64,000 nucleotides of DNA from SURF-13 sp041695325 (GTDB taxonomy: Bacteria; Pseudomonadota; Gammaproteobacteria; SURF-13): NCBI GenBank assembly GCA_041695325.1, contig JBGFRC010000004.1:1-64000 (forward strand). Reading direction: 5' to 3'. Positions 50,388 to 60,469 of the stretch are shown in pieces. Below the pieces are notes generated by a model. It searched no databases, was not told the DNA's origin, and saw nothing but the letters and a program-made list of their open reading frames with translations. A program made the translations under genes and the position numbers. Numbering within the stretch: the first letter of the stretch is position 1; every line of letters starts with the position of its first letter.

Positions 50388-52763
50388 TCAAGGGACGGCC
50401 CGCCAGCGCCAGTCATTGATCTCCGGCGGGTCGAGGCCTTCGCGGCGGATGTATGCGCGGTGCTCGGCGAGCTTGCGTTCGTATTCCCCGATCAACGCCT
50501 TGGCCTGCGTCGAAGCATCGGGATGGCGGGCGGCCATCTTTTGCGCCGCCTGGATCACCACGTGGTAGCGGCTGGTGCGGTTGCGGATGTGCATGTCGAA
50601 CGGCGTGGTGGTGGTGCCCTCCTCGCGGTAGCCGTTGATGTCGAAGCGCTCGGCTCCGGGCCGCTCCCAGCACAGTTGCTTGATCGCCGCGGTGTAGCCG
50701 TGGAAATTGAAAATTACCGGGCAGTCGAGCGGAAATATTTTCTGGAAACGCTCCTCATCGAGGCCGTGCGGGTATTTTTGCGGGATGCCGAGCACCAGCA
50801 AGTCGGTGACGTTCACCACGCGCACGCGCCACGCCGGCGCCGCGCGTGTGAGCGCGTCCGCCGCGGCCAGGGTCTCCAGGGTGAGGTTGTCGCCGCAGCA
50901 GGCGAGCACCAGTTGCGGGTCTTCGCCGCCGTGCGTGCTGGCCCAGCGCCACACCGACGCGCCCGTGCGGCAGTGCTCGCGCGCCTCGTCCAGCGACAGC
51001 CATTGCGGCATGGGCTGCTTGCCCGCGATCACCAGGTTGATGTAGTTGGTGACGCGCAGGCACTCGTCCATGGTGTACAGCAGGCAATTGGCGTCGGGCG
51101 GAAAATAGATGCGGTAGGTGTGGCCCTTCTTGGTGAGCAGATTGTTGATGAAACCGGGGCCCTGGTGCGAGTAGCCGTTGTGCTCCTGACGCCAGGCCTC
51201 CGAGGTGAGCAGATAATTGAGCGATGAAATCGGTTTGCGCCACGGCACCTCCAGCGAGGATTTGAGGAACTTGGCGTACTGATTCATCATGCCGTCCACG
51301 ATGGGCAGAAACGCCTCGTAACACGGGAACAGGCCGTGCCGCCCAGTGAGCAGATAGCCCTGCAGCCAGCCCTGGCAGTTGTGCTCGGAGAGCACTTCCA
51401 GCACGCGCCCGTCGCGCGCGGTATGTTCCGTGTTTTCCGGCAGCGGCCAGACATATTGGCGCTGAGCGGCTTCCAGCACCGCGCCCAGCTTGTTCGACTC
51501 CAGCTCATCCGGACACACGATGCGGAAATTGCGCCCGGCCTGATTGAGCTTTATGACGTCGCGCAGATACCGGGCGAACTGCTCCACGCTGCTCACCAGG
51601 CTGCGGCCGCGCGCGGCAATTTCCACTGCATAGGATTCCAGCGGCGGCAGCGCGAGCGGCTTGCGCCGCGCGCCGCCGAAGCCGTGCGGATTCATGGCCA
51701 TGCGCTTGCCGCCCCGGGGGCACAGCGCGCGGATGTCTTCGGCGGGACGACCGTTTTCATCAAATAACTCTTGCGGACGGTAAGAGCGCAGCCATTGTTC
51801 AACGATTTTGAGGTGCGCGGGATGGGTCTTGGCGTCCTTGGCCGGCACTTGATGTGACAGAAACGAGCCTTCGATCTTCTTGCCGTCAATTTCCTTCGGC
51901 CCGGTCCAGCCCTTGGGCGTGCGCAGGATCAACATGGGCCAGCGCGGGCGCTCGATGATCTCGCCGCGACGCGCGCGCCGTTGCAGGGCGCGGATGTCCT
52001 CATAGGCCCGGCTCAGCGCCGCGCTCATGTCGGCGTCAATGTCATCGCTCAAGTCCACCATCCGCAGCGCATAACCATAACCCGTAAACAGCGCGTGCAA
52101 CTCTTCGTCCGTCATGGTGCCGAAGATCGTCGGATTGGCGATCTTGAATTGATTGAGATGCAGTATCGGCAGCACCGCGCCGTCGGTGGCGGGATTCAGA
52201 AACTTGTTGCCGTGCCAGGCGCCGGCGGTGGGGCCGGTCTCCGCCTCGCCGTCGCCGACGATGCAGGCTACGATGAGGTCAGGATGGTCCAGCGCCGCGC
52301 CGAACGCGGTGGCGAGCGCGTAGCCCAGCTCGCCGCCTTCGTGTATCACGCCCGGGTAATTCGGGCTCAGGTGACTGGGAAACGCGTCGGGCCAGGAAAA
52401 GGATTTCAAAAATTGCTTGAGCCCGGCCTTGTCTTGGGTAAGCCGCGGGAAAAATTCCGTGAGCGTGCCTTCGAGATACAGGTTGGCGAGATTGGCCGCC
52501 GCGCCGTGGCCGGGGCCGGTGATGAGCAGGATATCCGCGCCGCTGCGCAGGATTAACCGGTTGAGATGCGCGTAAATCAGATTGATGCCCGGCGCCGTGC
52601 CCCAGTGGCCGAGCAGGCGCGGCTTGATGTGCTCCGGTTTGAGCGGCTGTTCCAGCAAGGGATTGTCCAGGAGATAAATCTGCGCCGCGGCGAGATAGTT
52701 CGCCGCGCGCCGGTAGCGCGAGAGCGCTCCCACTTCTTTTGCATCCAAACCGTGCGACGTCAT
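50388..52763 (-). CDS. xfp: Phosphoketolase (xylulose-5-P / fructose-6-P)
   Basis: Thiamine-diphosphate enzyme splitting xylulose-5-phosphate or fructose-6-phosphate with phosphate to acetyl phosphate plus a C3 or C4 sugar phosphate; 791 aa. The ThDP motif GDGEAETGPTAGAWHGNKFL (about residue 165), the N-terminal YLAAAQIYLLDNPLL and the C-terminal CFDAGQ-free RHPDASTQAKALIGEYERKL are typical. Start: ATG 52763 has AAGG at proper spacing; two earlier in-frame starts do not. Acetate kinase nearby would turn acetyl phosphate into ATP. Divergent from glgP with a shared FNR box. Confidence 0.92.
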   Translation of the reverse strand: MTSHGLDAKEVGALSRYRRAANYLAAAQIYLLDNPLLEQPLKPEHIKPRLLGHWGTAPGINLIYAHLNRLILRSGADILLITGPGHGAAANLANLYLEGTLTEFFPRLTQDKAGLKQFLKSFSWPDAFPSHLSPNYPGVIHEGGELGYALATAFGAALDHPDLIVACIVGDGEAETGPTAGAWHGNKFLNPATDGAVLPILHLNQFKIANPTIFGTMTDEELHALFTGYGYALRMVDLSDDIDADMSAALSRAYEDIRALQRRARRGEIIERPRWPMLILRTPKGWTGPKEIDGKKIEGSFLSHQVPAKDAKTHPAHLKIVEQWLRSYRPQELFDENGRPAEDIRALCPRGGKRMAMNPHGFGGARRKPLALPPLESYAVEIAARGRSLVSSVEQFARYLRDVIKLNQAGRNFRIVCPDELESNKLGAVLEAAQRQYVWPLPENTEHTARDGRVLEVLSEHNCQGWLQGYLLTGRHGLFPCYEAFLPIVDGMMNQYAKFLKSSLEVPWRKPISSLNYLLTSEAWRQEHNGYSHQGPGFINNLLTKKGHTYRIYFPPDANCLLYTMDECLRVTNYINLVIAGKQPMPQWLSLDEAREHCRTGASVWRWASTHGGEDPQLVLACCGDNLTLETLAAADALTRAAPAWRVRVVNVTDLLVLGIPQKYPHGLDEERFQKIFPLDCPVIFNFHGYTAAIKQLCWERPGAERFDINGYREEGTTTTPFDMHIRNRTSRYHVVIQAAQKMAARHPDASTQAKALIGEYERKLAEHRAYIRREGLDPPEINDWRWRAVP

Positions 52764-52813
52764 ATTCATCACCTTCGCTTTATTTTCAAGCGAGTGCGGC
52801 GGGTCACGAGTTC

Positions 52814-52881
52814 ATTCTAGGACGCGCAAAAATCGCGGGGTTGATCTGTATCAATAAACCATCGGGCAAAGATTTTATGAT
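52814..52881. promoter_or_regulatory. Divergent FNR-controlled promoters of xfp and glgP
   Basis: A perfect FNR box TTGAT-CTGT-ATCAA lies at 52841-52854. Rightward, TATGAT (52876-52881) gives a start near 52888. Leftward, TAGAAT (52819-52814) gives a start near 52807. Both starts are 40-41 nt from the box centre, so a single FNR dimer site appears placed to activate both genes as class II promoters. Confidence 0.75.
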
Positions 52882-52916
52882 ATAAACGTGCCTATTAACG
52901 AGTATGGGAGCTGAGT

Positions 52917-54608
52917 GTGCTGCAGGAATTTCTGCACGTGCCGCGCATCGCTTATTTTTCCATGGAAATCGCGCTGCGTAATGAAATTCCTACTTACAGT
53001 GGAGGCCTGGGCGTGCTGGCGGGCGACACGGTGCATTCCGCCGCCGACCTGGATCTGCCGCTGGTGGCGGTGAGCCTGGTCAGCCGCAAGGGTTATTTCC
53101 GCCAGGAGATAGACGCGCAGGGGCGGCAGATCGAGCGTCCCGACGAGTGGGAACCGGGCCGTTTCGCGTCGCGTCTCACCGCCGCGGTGGCGGTGCAGAT
53201 CGAGGGGCGCGACGTGTGGGTGTTCGGCTGGCTGTACGTGTTGCAGGGCCACATGAACGGGCGCGTGCCGGTGGTGTTGCTGGATACCGATCTCGCTGAA
53301 AATCATCCCGATGACCGGCAGCTCACGTATCAGCTCTACGGCGGCGACGCCGCTTACCGCCTGAAGCAGGAGATCGTGCTCGGCATCGGCGGCGTGCGCA
53401 TGCTGCAGGCGCTGGGTTTCCGCGTCCGCCAGTATCACATGAACGAAGGCCACTCCGCGCTGCTGGCGCTGGAATTGCTGCGCCGCTACGCCCATCCGCC
53501 CGAAGACCTGCGCCCGGGCGAATCGCCTTACAACGTGCCTTGGGTGCGCGATATGTGCAGCTTCACCACCCACACGCCGGTGGAGGCCGGACACGACCAG
53601 TTTCCCTATGACCTGGTGCAGAATGTGTTGCGAAACTTCATTGACCTGCCCACGCTGAAGACGCTGGCGGGCGGCGACCGGCTCAACATGACGCGCCTGG
53701 CGTTGAACCTCAGCCAATACGTGAACGGCGTCGCCAAACGCCACGCCGAGATTTCGCGCAAGCTGTTTCCCGGCTACAGCGTGCACGCCATCACCAACGG
53801 CGTGCATCCTTACACCTGGACCTTCCCCGCCTTCGTCAAGCTCTATGACGCCTATCTGCCCGGCTGGTGCCACGAACCGGAGATGCTGTCGCGCGCCGAC
53901 CGCATCCCCGACGAGGCGCTATGGAGCGCGCACCAGGACGCCAAGCGCGCGTTGATTGAAAAGGTCAAGGCGCTCACTCAGGTGAACCTGAATTTGCACG
54001 TGCTTACTCTCGGTTTTGCGCGGCGCATGACGGCCTACAAACGGCCCGAGCTGCTGTTTGCCGATCTCACGCGCCTGAAAAACATCGCCAAGGAGCGGCC
54101 GTTTCAAATAGTGCTGGCCGGCAAGGCCCATCCGCGCGACGAAGGCGGCAAGCGTCTGATCGAAACGCTGCACGCGCACATGCGCGAGCTCGCCGGCGCC
54201 ATCACCATCGCCTATTTGCCGGACTATGATTTACAGATCGCGCAGGCCCTGACCGCCGGGGTGGACGTGTGGCTCAACACGCCGCTTAGACCGCTGGAGG
54301 CCTCCGGCACCAGCGGCATGAAGGCGGCGTTCAACGGCGTGCCGCAGCTCTCGGTGCTGGACGGCTGGTGGATCGAAGGCTGCATCGAGGGCGTCACCGG
54401 CTGGGCGATAGGCGACTCCCAGGAAACGGCGAACGGCGAAGACAGCCAAAAGCTTTATCACAAGCTGGAACAGGCAGTGCTGCCGCTTTACTACGGCAAC
54501 CGCGCGGGCTGGATCGGCATGATGAAAGGCACGATCTGCAAGAACGCGTGCTATTTTAACAGCCACCGCATGATGCGCCGCTACGCCAGCGAAGCATACT
54601 TGCGCTGA
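52917..54608 (+). CDS. glgP: Alpha-glucan (glycogen) phosphorylase, short type
   Basis: PLP enzyme releasing glucose-1-phosphate from alpha-glucan; 563 aa, the short bacterial/archaeal type. N-terminal [20 protein letters not shown], then [24 protein letters not shown], and [19 protein letters not shown] with the PLP lysine near residue 469. GTG 52917 start with GGGAG upstream. Feeds sugar phosphates toward phosphoketolase (inferred from shared regulation). Confidence 0.92.
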   Translation: MLQEFLHVPRIAYFSMEIALRNEIPTYSGGLGVLAGDTVHSAADLDLPLVAVSLVSRKGYFRQEIDAQGRQIERPDEWEPGRFASRLTAAVAVQIEGRDVWVFGWLYVLQGHMNGRVPVVLLDTDLAENHPDDRQLTYQLYGGDAAYRLKQEIVLGIGGVRMLQALGFRVRQYHMNEGHSALLALELLRRYAHPPEDLRPGESPYNVPWVRDMCSFTTHTPVEAGHDQFPYDLVQNVLRNFIDLPTLKTLAGGDRLNMTRLALNLSQYVNGVAKRHAEISRKLFPGYSVHAITNGVHPYTWTFPAFVKLYDAYLPGWCHEPEMLSRADRIPDEALWSAHQDAKRALIEKVKALTQVNLNLHVLTLGFARRMTAYKRPELLFADLTRLKNIAKERPFQIVLAGKAHPRDEGGKRLIETLHAHMRELAGAITIAYLPDYDLQIAQALTAGVDVWLNTPLRPLEASGTSGMKAAFNGVPQLSVLDGWWIEGCIEGVTGWAIGDSQETANGEDSQKLYHKLEQAVLPLYYGNRAGWIGMMKGTICKNACYFNSHRMMRRYASEAYLR

Positions 54609-54620
54609 CAGCGGCATATC

Positions 54621-55745
54621 ATGCGCATCCTGGTGCTCAACTGCGGCAGCGCCACGCTCAAGTTTCAGTTGTTTGAAACGGCCGGACTCCGGTCTCTGGC
54701 GCGCGGCGCCATCGAGGCCGGCGGCAATTACGCCCAAGCCGCGCTGAATGTGTTTGCGCAGTTAAACCGCCTTGCCGGTGAGACCTGGGCCGAAGCATTA
54801 ACCGCCGTGGGACATCGCATCGTGCACGGCGGCGGGCGTTTCCTGACGCCGACGCGCATCACGCCTCAGGTGCTGGGCGAGATCGAGTCCTTGAGCGCGC
54901 TTGCGCCGCTGCACAACCCTCCGGCGCTGGAGGTGATCCGCGCGGCGCGCGAAAAGCTGGACGGCGGCGTGCCCATGTACGCGGTGTTTGACACCACGTT
55001 TTATCACGAGCTGCCGGAGGAGGCAAAACACTATGCGCTGCCTCCCGCCTGGACGCATGATTATTCCATCCGGCGTTACGGTTTTCACGGCATCGCGCAC
55101 CGTTATTTATATGAACGCTACGCGGAGCTGAGCGGAAAACGCGCCGGGCGCGTCATCACCTTGCAACTCGGCCAAGGCTGTTCCATGAGCGCGCTGCACA
55201 ACGGCAAACCGCTGGACACCAGCATGGGCTTTACGCCGCTGGAAGGGCTCATCATGGCTACGCGCCCCGGTGACGTGGACCCGGGCGTGCTGCTGCGCCT
55301 GCTGCGCTCAGGCATCAGTGTGGATGAATTGGATCGGGGGTTGAACACGCGCTCCGGACTGCTGGGATTATCCGGCATCAGCGCCGACATGCGCGAACTG
55401 TTAGGGCTCGAAGCGCAAGGTCACGCCGGGGCTGCGCTTGCGCTAGGCGCCTTTTGCCGGCGCACGCGCAAATATCTCGGCGCCTACCTGGCGCTGCTGG
55501 GCGGCGCCGATGCGATTGTGTTCGGCGGCGGCATCGGCGAACACGCGACGTCCATCCGCGCGCGCGTTTTATCCGGCATGGAGTGGTGCGGGTTGGCGCT
55601 GGATGACGCGGCCAATGCCGCGGCAGCGGGCGGCGAACGGCGCATCAGCGCGCAGAATTCCAGAACGGATATGTACGTCATACCGGTGAACGAAGAACTG
55701 TTGATTGCGCGCGAAGTGCGCGATCAGCTCGCAGCGGCGGCGTGA
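54621..55745 (+). CDS. ackA: Acetate kinase
   Basis: Converts acetyl phosphate and ADP to acetate and ATP; 374 aa. It has LNCGSATLKFQLF, GHRIVHGGG, YGFHGIAHRY and GGGIGEHATSIR. Several motif residues differ from textbook AckA: LGQGCS for LGNGAS, DTTFYHE for DTAFHQ, and GIGEH for GIGEN. These variants seem typical of kinases linked to phosphoketolase, but they could alter acyl preference. It follows glgP by 12 nt, so is probably in the same FNR-controlled transcript. Confidence 0.9.
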   Translation: MRILVLNCGSATLKFQLFETAGLRSLARGAIEAGGNYAQAALNVFAQLNRLAGETWAEALTAVGHRIVHGGGRFLTPTRITPQVLGEIESLSALAPLHNPPALEVIRAAREKLDGGVPMYAVFDTTFYHELPEEAKHYALPPAWTHDYSIRRYGFHGIAHRYLYERYAELSGKRAGRVITLQLGQGCSMSALHNGKPLDTSMGFTPLEGLIMATRPGDVDPGVLLRLLRSGISVDELDRGLNTRSGLLGLSGISADMRELLGLEAQGHAGAALALGAFCRRTRKYLGAYLALLGGADAIVFGGGIGEHATSIRARVLSGMEWCGLALDDAANAAAAGGERRISAQNSRTDMYVIPVNEELLIAREVRDQLAAAA

Positions 55746-55748
55746 GCC

Positions 55749-56912
55749 ATGAACCGGCTCCGCCTTCCGGCCTGGTTTGCCCTGCTTGCCTTGCTGCTCA
55801 CGGGCTGCGCGCCGCTGCGCGGCTACCAGTCCCTGTTGGTGCTCGCCGACGCCGCCAGCGGCGAGGGTCCCAGCCGGCTCAAGGCCGTCACCCCCACGCC
55901 TTCGCGCAGCCCGCTGGCCTATGAAGTGGCCGGCCGCAAACACACTGGCGATCTCTACCTGCCGGGCGAAGGCAAGCCCAAGGCCGGCATGGTGCTGGTG
56001 CCGGGCGCGGTAGTCGAGGGCAAGGACGAGGCGCGCCTGGTGGCCTTTGCCACTACTCTTGCCCGCGCCCGCTTCGCCGTGCTGGTGCCGGAGCTTAGCG
56101 GTTTCAGGCGGCTGCAGATCAGTCCGGCGGACGCCTCGGAGGTGGCGGACGCCTTCGCCTACCTCGCCGGCCAGCCGGAGCTCGCGCCCGACGGCCGCGC
56201 TGGCATCGGTGCCTTCAGCTATGCCGTGGGGCCGGCAGTGCTGGCTGCGCTGGAGCCGGACATTCGGGAGCGCGTGCGCTTCCTCGTCGGAGTGGGCGGC
56301 TATCACGATTTCAGCCGTACCGTGCGCTACTTCACCACCGGCTATTTCGAACAGGACGGCGAGTGGATCTATCTCAAGCCCAGCGACTACGGCAAGCTGG
56401 TATTCGGATATTCCAGCCTGCCTTATCTTGCAGCTTCCGACCGGGAACTGCTTAAGGCCATGGTAGAACGCAAACTCAAGGACATCGAAGCGGACATCTC
56501 CGATCTCGCCGCCGCCCTTGGAGCAGGGGGAAGGAGTGTCTATGAGGTCATCACTCACACCGACCCGGCGCGCACCGGGGAGCTGCTGGCCGCTCTACCG
56601 GCGCCGCTGTACGCGGACCTCCAGGCCCTGTCGCTGCACGACAAGGACTTAAGTCTTCTCAGGGCGCAACTGATTCTGGTGCACGGCAGGAACGATACCC
56701 TTATCCCCTACACCGAGAGCGTCGCACTCGCCCAGGCCGCGCCGGATTCCCAAGCGCGGCTTTACCTCATCAACCGGGTGCTGGGCCACGTGGATCTGAG
56801 CCTGGGCCACGTGCTCTCCTGGCAGTTCCTGACCGAGGAGCTGCCCGATATCTGGCGCCTGTGGCGTGCAGTGGACGCGTTGCTGGCCGAGCGCGATGCC
56901 GATGGCGGTTAA
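55749..56912 (+). CDS. Alpha/beta-hydrolase lipoprotein
   Basis: A 387-aa protein. The signal peptide ends in lipobox LLLTGC (Cys20), so it is a predicted lipoprotein. The hydrolase core has MVLVPGAVVEGKDE, a nucleophile region GAFSYAVGPAV (not the usual GxSxG), LVHGRNDTLIPY (Asp) and GHVDLSLGH (His). Function unknown, possibly esterase or lipase. It starts 3 nt after ackA and overlaps the following CREST-family gene. Confidence 0.75.
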   Translation: MNRLRLPAWFALLALLLTGCAPLRGYQSLLVLADAASGEGPSRLKAVTPTPSRSPLAYEVAGRKHTGDLYLPGEGKPKAGMVLVPGAVVEGKDEARLVAFATTLARARFAVLVPELSGFRRLQISPADASEVADAFAYLAGQPELAPDGRAGIGAFSYAVGPAVLAALEPDIRERVRFLVGVGGYHDFSRTVRYFTTGYFEQDGEWIYLKPSDYGKLVFGYSSLPYLAASDRELLKAMVERKLKDIEADISDLAAALGAGGRSVYEVITHTDPARTGELLAALPAPLYADLQALSLHDKDLSLLRAQLILVHGRNDTLIPYTESVALAQAAPDSQARLYLINRVLGHVDLSLGHVLSWQFLTEELPDIWRLWRAVDALLAERDADGG

Positions 56913-57744
56913 CAGAGCCACGCTCTTGGCAGTGCGCCACACCCCGCATGCGCTGCGCGTCGCCGCCGTGGTTCTGCTCACCGCGGGCGTAGCGGGGCTC
57001 GCCGCCGGCCTGCCGCCCGTGCCGCAGTGGGCTGCCTATCATGATTTCGCCGACCGGCGCGCTTTGTTCGGCATCCAAAATTTTTTTAACGTGGCCTCCA
57101 ACGGACTGTTGGTGCTGGTGGGTGCCGCCGGCCTCTATCGGCTCCTCGCCGCGGCGTTGCCGTTCGTGGAGCAACGGGAGCGCCGGCCGTACCTCGTGTT
57201 CTTTCTCGGTATCGCGCTGACCGGCGTCGCCTCGGCCTGGTATCATCTGGAGCCCGGCAACGAGCGCCTGGTGTGGGACCGCCTGGCGCTGAGCATCGCC
57301 CTCACGTCCTGGCTGGCGGCGGTGATCGCCGAACGCATCCGCGTCGCGGCGGGCTTGGCGCTGTTGCCGGCGCTCATCGCCCTGGGGGCCGCCGCCGTGC
57401 TTTACTGGGGCGCAAGCGAAGCGCGCGACGCAGGCGACCTGCGCGCATACGGGGTGATACATTTTTATCCGGCGCTGCTCATCCCGCTGCTCATGCTGCT
57501 GTTTCCGCCCCGTTACAGCCGCGGCGGCGACGTGCTGGTGGTGCTGGCACTCTATGGCGCGGCGCTGGCCGCTGAGCTCCTGGATCGGCCCCTGTTCGCC
57601 CTGGGCGGAGTGCTGAGCGGACATACCTTAAAACACGGCTTGGCGGCGCTGGCCGCCTACTGGGTGCTGCGCATGCTGAGGCTGCGCCGGCCCATAGCGA
57701 GCGGTAACCACGAAACGACGCCGCCAACGAAGGTAGCGCTTTGA
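56896..57744 (+). CDS. CREST/alkaline-ceramidase-like membrane protein
   Basis: A 282-aa protein with about eight predicted helices. Motifs HDFADRRALFGIQNFFNVASN, ASAWYHLEPGNERLVWDRL and SGHTLKHGLAALAAYW match the CREST superfamily (ceramidases, PAQR receptors), with Ser, Asp and three His as the conserved metal-hydrolase residues. Members hydrolyse amide bonds in membrane lipids; the bacterial substrate is unknown. ATG 56896 overlaps the hydrolase gene by 17 nt, and the next gene follows within 12 nt, so the three form one operon. Confidence 0.75.
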   Translation: MPMAVNRATLLAVRHTPHALRVAAVVLLTAGVAGLAAGLPPVPQWAAYHDFADRRALFGIQNFFNVASNGLLVLVGAAGLYRLLAAALPFVEQRERRPYLVFFLGIALTGVASAWYHLEPGNERLVWDRLALSIALTSWLAAVIAERIRVAAGLALLPALIALGAAAVLYWGASEARDAGDLRAYGVIHFYPALLIPLLMLLFPPRYSRGGDVLVVLALYGAALAAELLDRPLFALGGVLSGHTLKHGLAALAAYWVLRMLRLRRPIASGNHETTPPTKVAL

Positions 57745-57756
57745 GTGCGAATTGGA

Positions 57757-60465
57757 ATGACCATGAACGAGAATCGGCTCACCACCCTCACCCCCGTCAT
57801 TGACAATCTCGCCGAGCACCACGCCAAACCGGCGCTCATCGCCTTGCGCGAGGACGGCATGCACACCTGGTCGTATACTGAGCTGGCGGAGTGCGTGCTG
57901 CGCTTGGGCGCCGGTCTGGCCGGGCGGGTCGGGCGCGGCGAGACGGTGGCGATTTTCGCCGCCGACCGCCCGGAGTGGATCGCGGCGGCGCTCGCGGCGA
58001 TGCGTGCCGGCGCGGCGGTGCTGCCGCTGGACGTGCAAGCGCCGGAGGACGTGCTGGCCCACGTGCTCGCCGACAGCGGCGCGCGCCTGGTGTTCACCAC
58101 CGCGGACAAACTGGAACGCCTCGCGCGCGCGGACACCAGAATTGTTCCCGTGTTGCTCGACGCCGATGAGCGCGATGCGCGCAGTTGGCGCGGACTTTTC
58201 GACGGCACTCCGCGCGCATTGCCGCAGGCCGCGCCGGATGATGTCGCGGCGCTGTTTTACACCTCCGGCACCACGGGCATGCCCAAGGGCGTGCCGCTCA
58301 GCCACGCCAACCTCGCGTTCCAGATCAACACCCTGCGCGCCGCCGGACTGGTTAGCGCGGAGGATCGCGTGGCGCTGCCGCTGCCGCTGCACCACGTCTA
58401 TCCCTTCGTGCTGGGCGTGCTCACCCCGCTCGCGCTGGGACTGCCGCTCATCCTGCCGCAGGCGCTCACCGGGCCGCAGATCGTGCGCGCGCTGCGCGAA
58501 GGCGAGGCGAGCGTCATGATCGGCGTGCCACGTTTGTACGGCGCCATGTTTGACGGCATCCTCGCGCGGGTGCGCTCGCGCGGGCGGATGAGCGCGGCGC
58601 TGTTCCGCCGCACGCTCGCCGTCTCCGTCTGGCTGCGCCGCAATTTCGGAGTGTACGTGGGGTGGCGGCTGTTCCATCGCCTGCACCGGCAGCTCGCGCC
58701 CCACCTGCGCCTGCTCGCCTGCGGCGGCGCGGCGCTCCCCGCGGAGCTTGCCTGGCGTCTCGAGGGACTGGGCTGGCGGCTCGCCATCGGCTACGGCCTC
58801 ACCGAGACCGCGCCGCTGCTCAGCCTGAACTTGCCCCCCTCGCCCCGGCTGAACAGCGTCGGGCGGCCGGTGCCGGGAGTGGATATCAAGATTGACACCG
58901 CGGTGCGCATAGAGCATCTGGAACACGGCCTGCCGCCGGGTCAGGGTGAAATCCTCGCGCGCGGGCCCAACGTGTTTCGCGGCTACCGCAATCTGCCTGA
59001 GCAGACCCGCGCCGCGTTCACCAGCGACGGCTGGTTTCGCACCGGCGACCTGGGACAATTCGACAGTGAGGGATATTTGCACATCACCGGCCGGGTGAAA
59101 GAACTGATCGTCACCGCCGGCGGTGAAAACATCCAGCCGGAAGGAGTGGAAAACGCCTACGCCGCGCATCCGTTCATCCGTGAGTTCGCCTTGCTGGAAT
59201 ATCAGGGGAATCTGGTGGGACTGGTGCTGCCGGAGCCGGGCGAGATCCGCCGCCGCGGCTACACCGAAATCCCAGCGGCGATCCGCGAAGCGGTCAACGA
59301 CGTCAGCAAGACCCTGCCCTCCTATCAGCGCGTCACCGACTTCGCCGTCACCCGCGATCCGCTGCCGCGCACCCGTCTGGACAAGTTGCAGCGCCATCTG
59401 CTGGCGCACTGTTATGAACAGGCCAAGGCCCTGGAGCAGCGGCCCGAGGCAGCCCCGCACGGCCCTCTGGCGCTGGAACGGATGAGCACGCAGGACCGGC
59501 TGCTGCTGGAAAATCCCGTCGCGCGCCAGGTGTGGGATGGGCTCTGTGCGCGCTATCCGGAGCGGCGCCTGACGCCGGACACCGGCCTGCGCCTTGATCT
59601 CGGCGTGGATTCGCTGGGCTGGATCGAGCTGGCGCTGGAGATTCAGCGTCACGGCGGCGTGGAGCTGACCGAGGACGCCATCGGGCGCATCGAGACGGTA
59701 CGCGACCTGCTCAAGGAGGTGCAACAGGCGCCCGCGGCATCCGGCGCACTTGTCTCCTGGGAGGAGCCGGAACAGGTCCTGAGCGCGGAGCAGTTGCGCT
59801 GGCTTGAACCCCTGGGCGCGCTGCTGTCGGCTGTCTCCTGCACCCTGTTTCTGCTCATTCGTCTCACGTTGCGCCTGCTGTTCCGGCTCAGGGTGGAAGG
59901 GCTGGAACGTTTACCGCCAGGCCAGTTTGTACTCGCCCCCAACCACGTGAGCTATCTCGACCCGCTGGTGGTGGGGGCGGCGCTGCCCTGGCGCCTGGTG
60001 CGTCGCACCGACTGGGGCGGCTGGACCGGCGTCATGTTCACCAATCCGCTGATGCGCGCCTTCGCGCGGCTCGCCCGGGTGCTGCCCCTGGAGCCGGAGC
60101 GCGGCGCGCTTTCCAGCCTGGCCTTCGGCGCCGCGGCCCTGAAGCGCGGCCACAACCTGGTGTGGTTCCCGGAGGGGGAGCGCTCCGCGAGCGGCAAGCT
60201 GCTGCCGTTCCGTCCCGGCATCGGCATGCTGCTCAACCGCTTCTCCACGCCCGTGGCGCCGGTCTACATCCACGGCGCCTTTGAAGCGTTGCCGGTAAAC
60301 CGCAGGTGGCCGCGGCTGCGGAAAATCACGGTGACATTCGGCGCGGCGCTCGATCCGAGGGAGCTGGCAGCAGCCGGCGCGGGTTCCGATGCGTCCGAGC
60401 GCATCGCCCATGCCTTGCATGACGCCGTCCAGTGTCTGGGTGCAGAGCGCCGGACTTCCGATTAA
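57757..60465 (+). CDS. Three-domain fusion: acyl-AMP ligase, acyl carrier domain, PlsC acyltransferase
   Basis: A 902-aa protein. Residues about 1-550: AMP-binding ligase with LFYTSGTTGMPKG (about 170) and GYGLTETAPLL. About 575-655: carrier-protein domain with LGVDSLGWIEL, where the Ser (about 618) would carry phosphopantetheine. About 670-700: hydrophobic segment. About 705-890: PlsC acyltransferase with NHVSYLD (about 729) and FPEGERS (about 803). It could activate a fatty acid, load it on its own carrier and transfer it to a lipid. ATG 57757 is chosen; GTG 57745 is possible. Partner genes suggest lipid remodelling. Confidence 0.85.
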   Translation: MTMNENRLTTLTPVIDNLAEHHAKPALIALREDGMHTWSYTELAECVLRLGAGLAGRVGRGETVAIFAADRPEWIAAALAAMRAGAAVLPLDVQAPEDVLAHVLADSGARLVFTTADKLERLARADTRIVPVLLDADERDARSWRGLFDGTPRALPQAAPDDVAALFYTSGTTGMPKGVPLSHANLAFQINTLRAAGLVSAEDRVALPLPLHHVYPFVLGVLTPLALGLPLILPQALTGPQIVRALREGEASVMIGVPRLYGAMFDGILARVRSRGRMSAALFRRTLAVSVWLRRNFGVYVGWRLFHRLHRQLAPHLRLLACGGAALPAELAWRLEGLGWRLAIGYGLTETAPLLSLNLPPSPRLNSVGRPVPGVDIKIDTAVRIEHLEHGLPPGQGEILARGPNVFRGYRNLPEQTRAAFTSDGWFRTGDLGQFDSEGYLHITGRVKELIVTAGGENIQPEGVENAYAAHPFIREFALLEYQGNLVGLVLPEPGEIRRRGYTEIPAAIREAVNDVSKTLPSYQRVTDFAVTRDPLPRTRLDKLQRHLLAHCYEQAKALEQRPEAAPHGPLALERMSTQDRLLLENPVARQVWDGLCARYPERRLTPDTGLRLDLGVDSLGWIELALEIQRHGGVELTEDAIGRIETVRDLLKEVQQAPAASGALVSWEEPEQVLSAEQLRWLEPLGALLSAVSCTLFLLIRLTLRLLFRLRVEGLERLPPGQFVLAPNHVSYLDPLVVGAALPWRLVRRTDWGGWTGVMFTNPLMRAFARLARVLPLEPERGALSSLAFGAAALKRGHNLVWFPEGERSASGKLLPFRPGIGMLLNRFSTPVAPVYIHGAFEALPVNRRWPRLRKITVTFGAALDPRELAAAGAGSDASERIAHALHDAVQCLGAERRTSD

Positions 60466-60469
60466 AACT

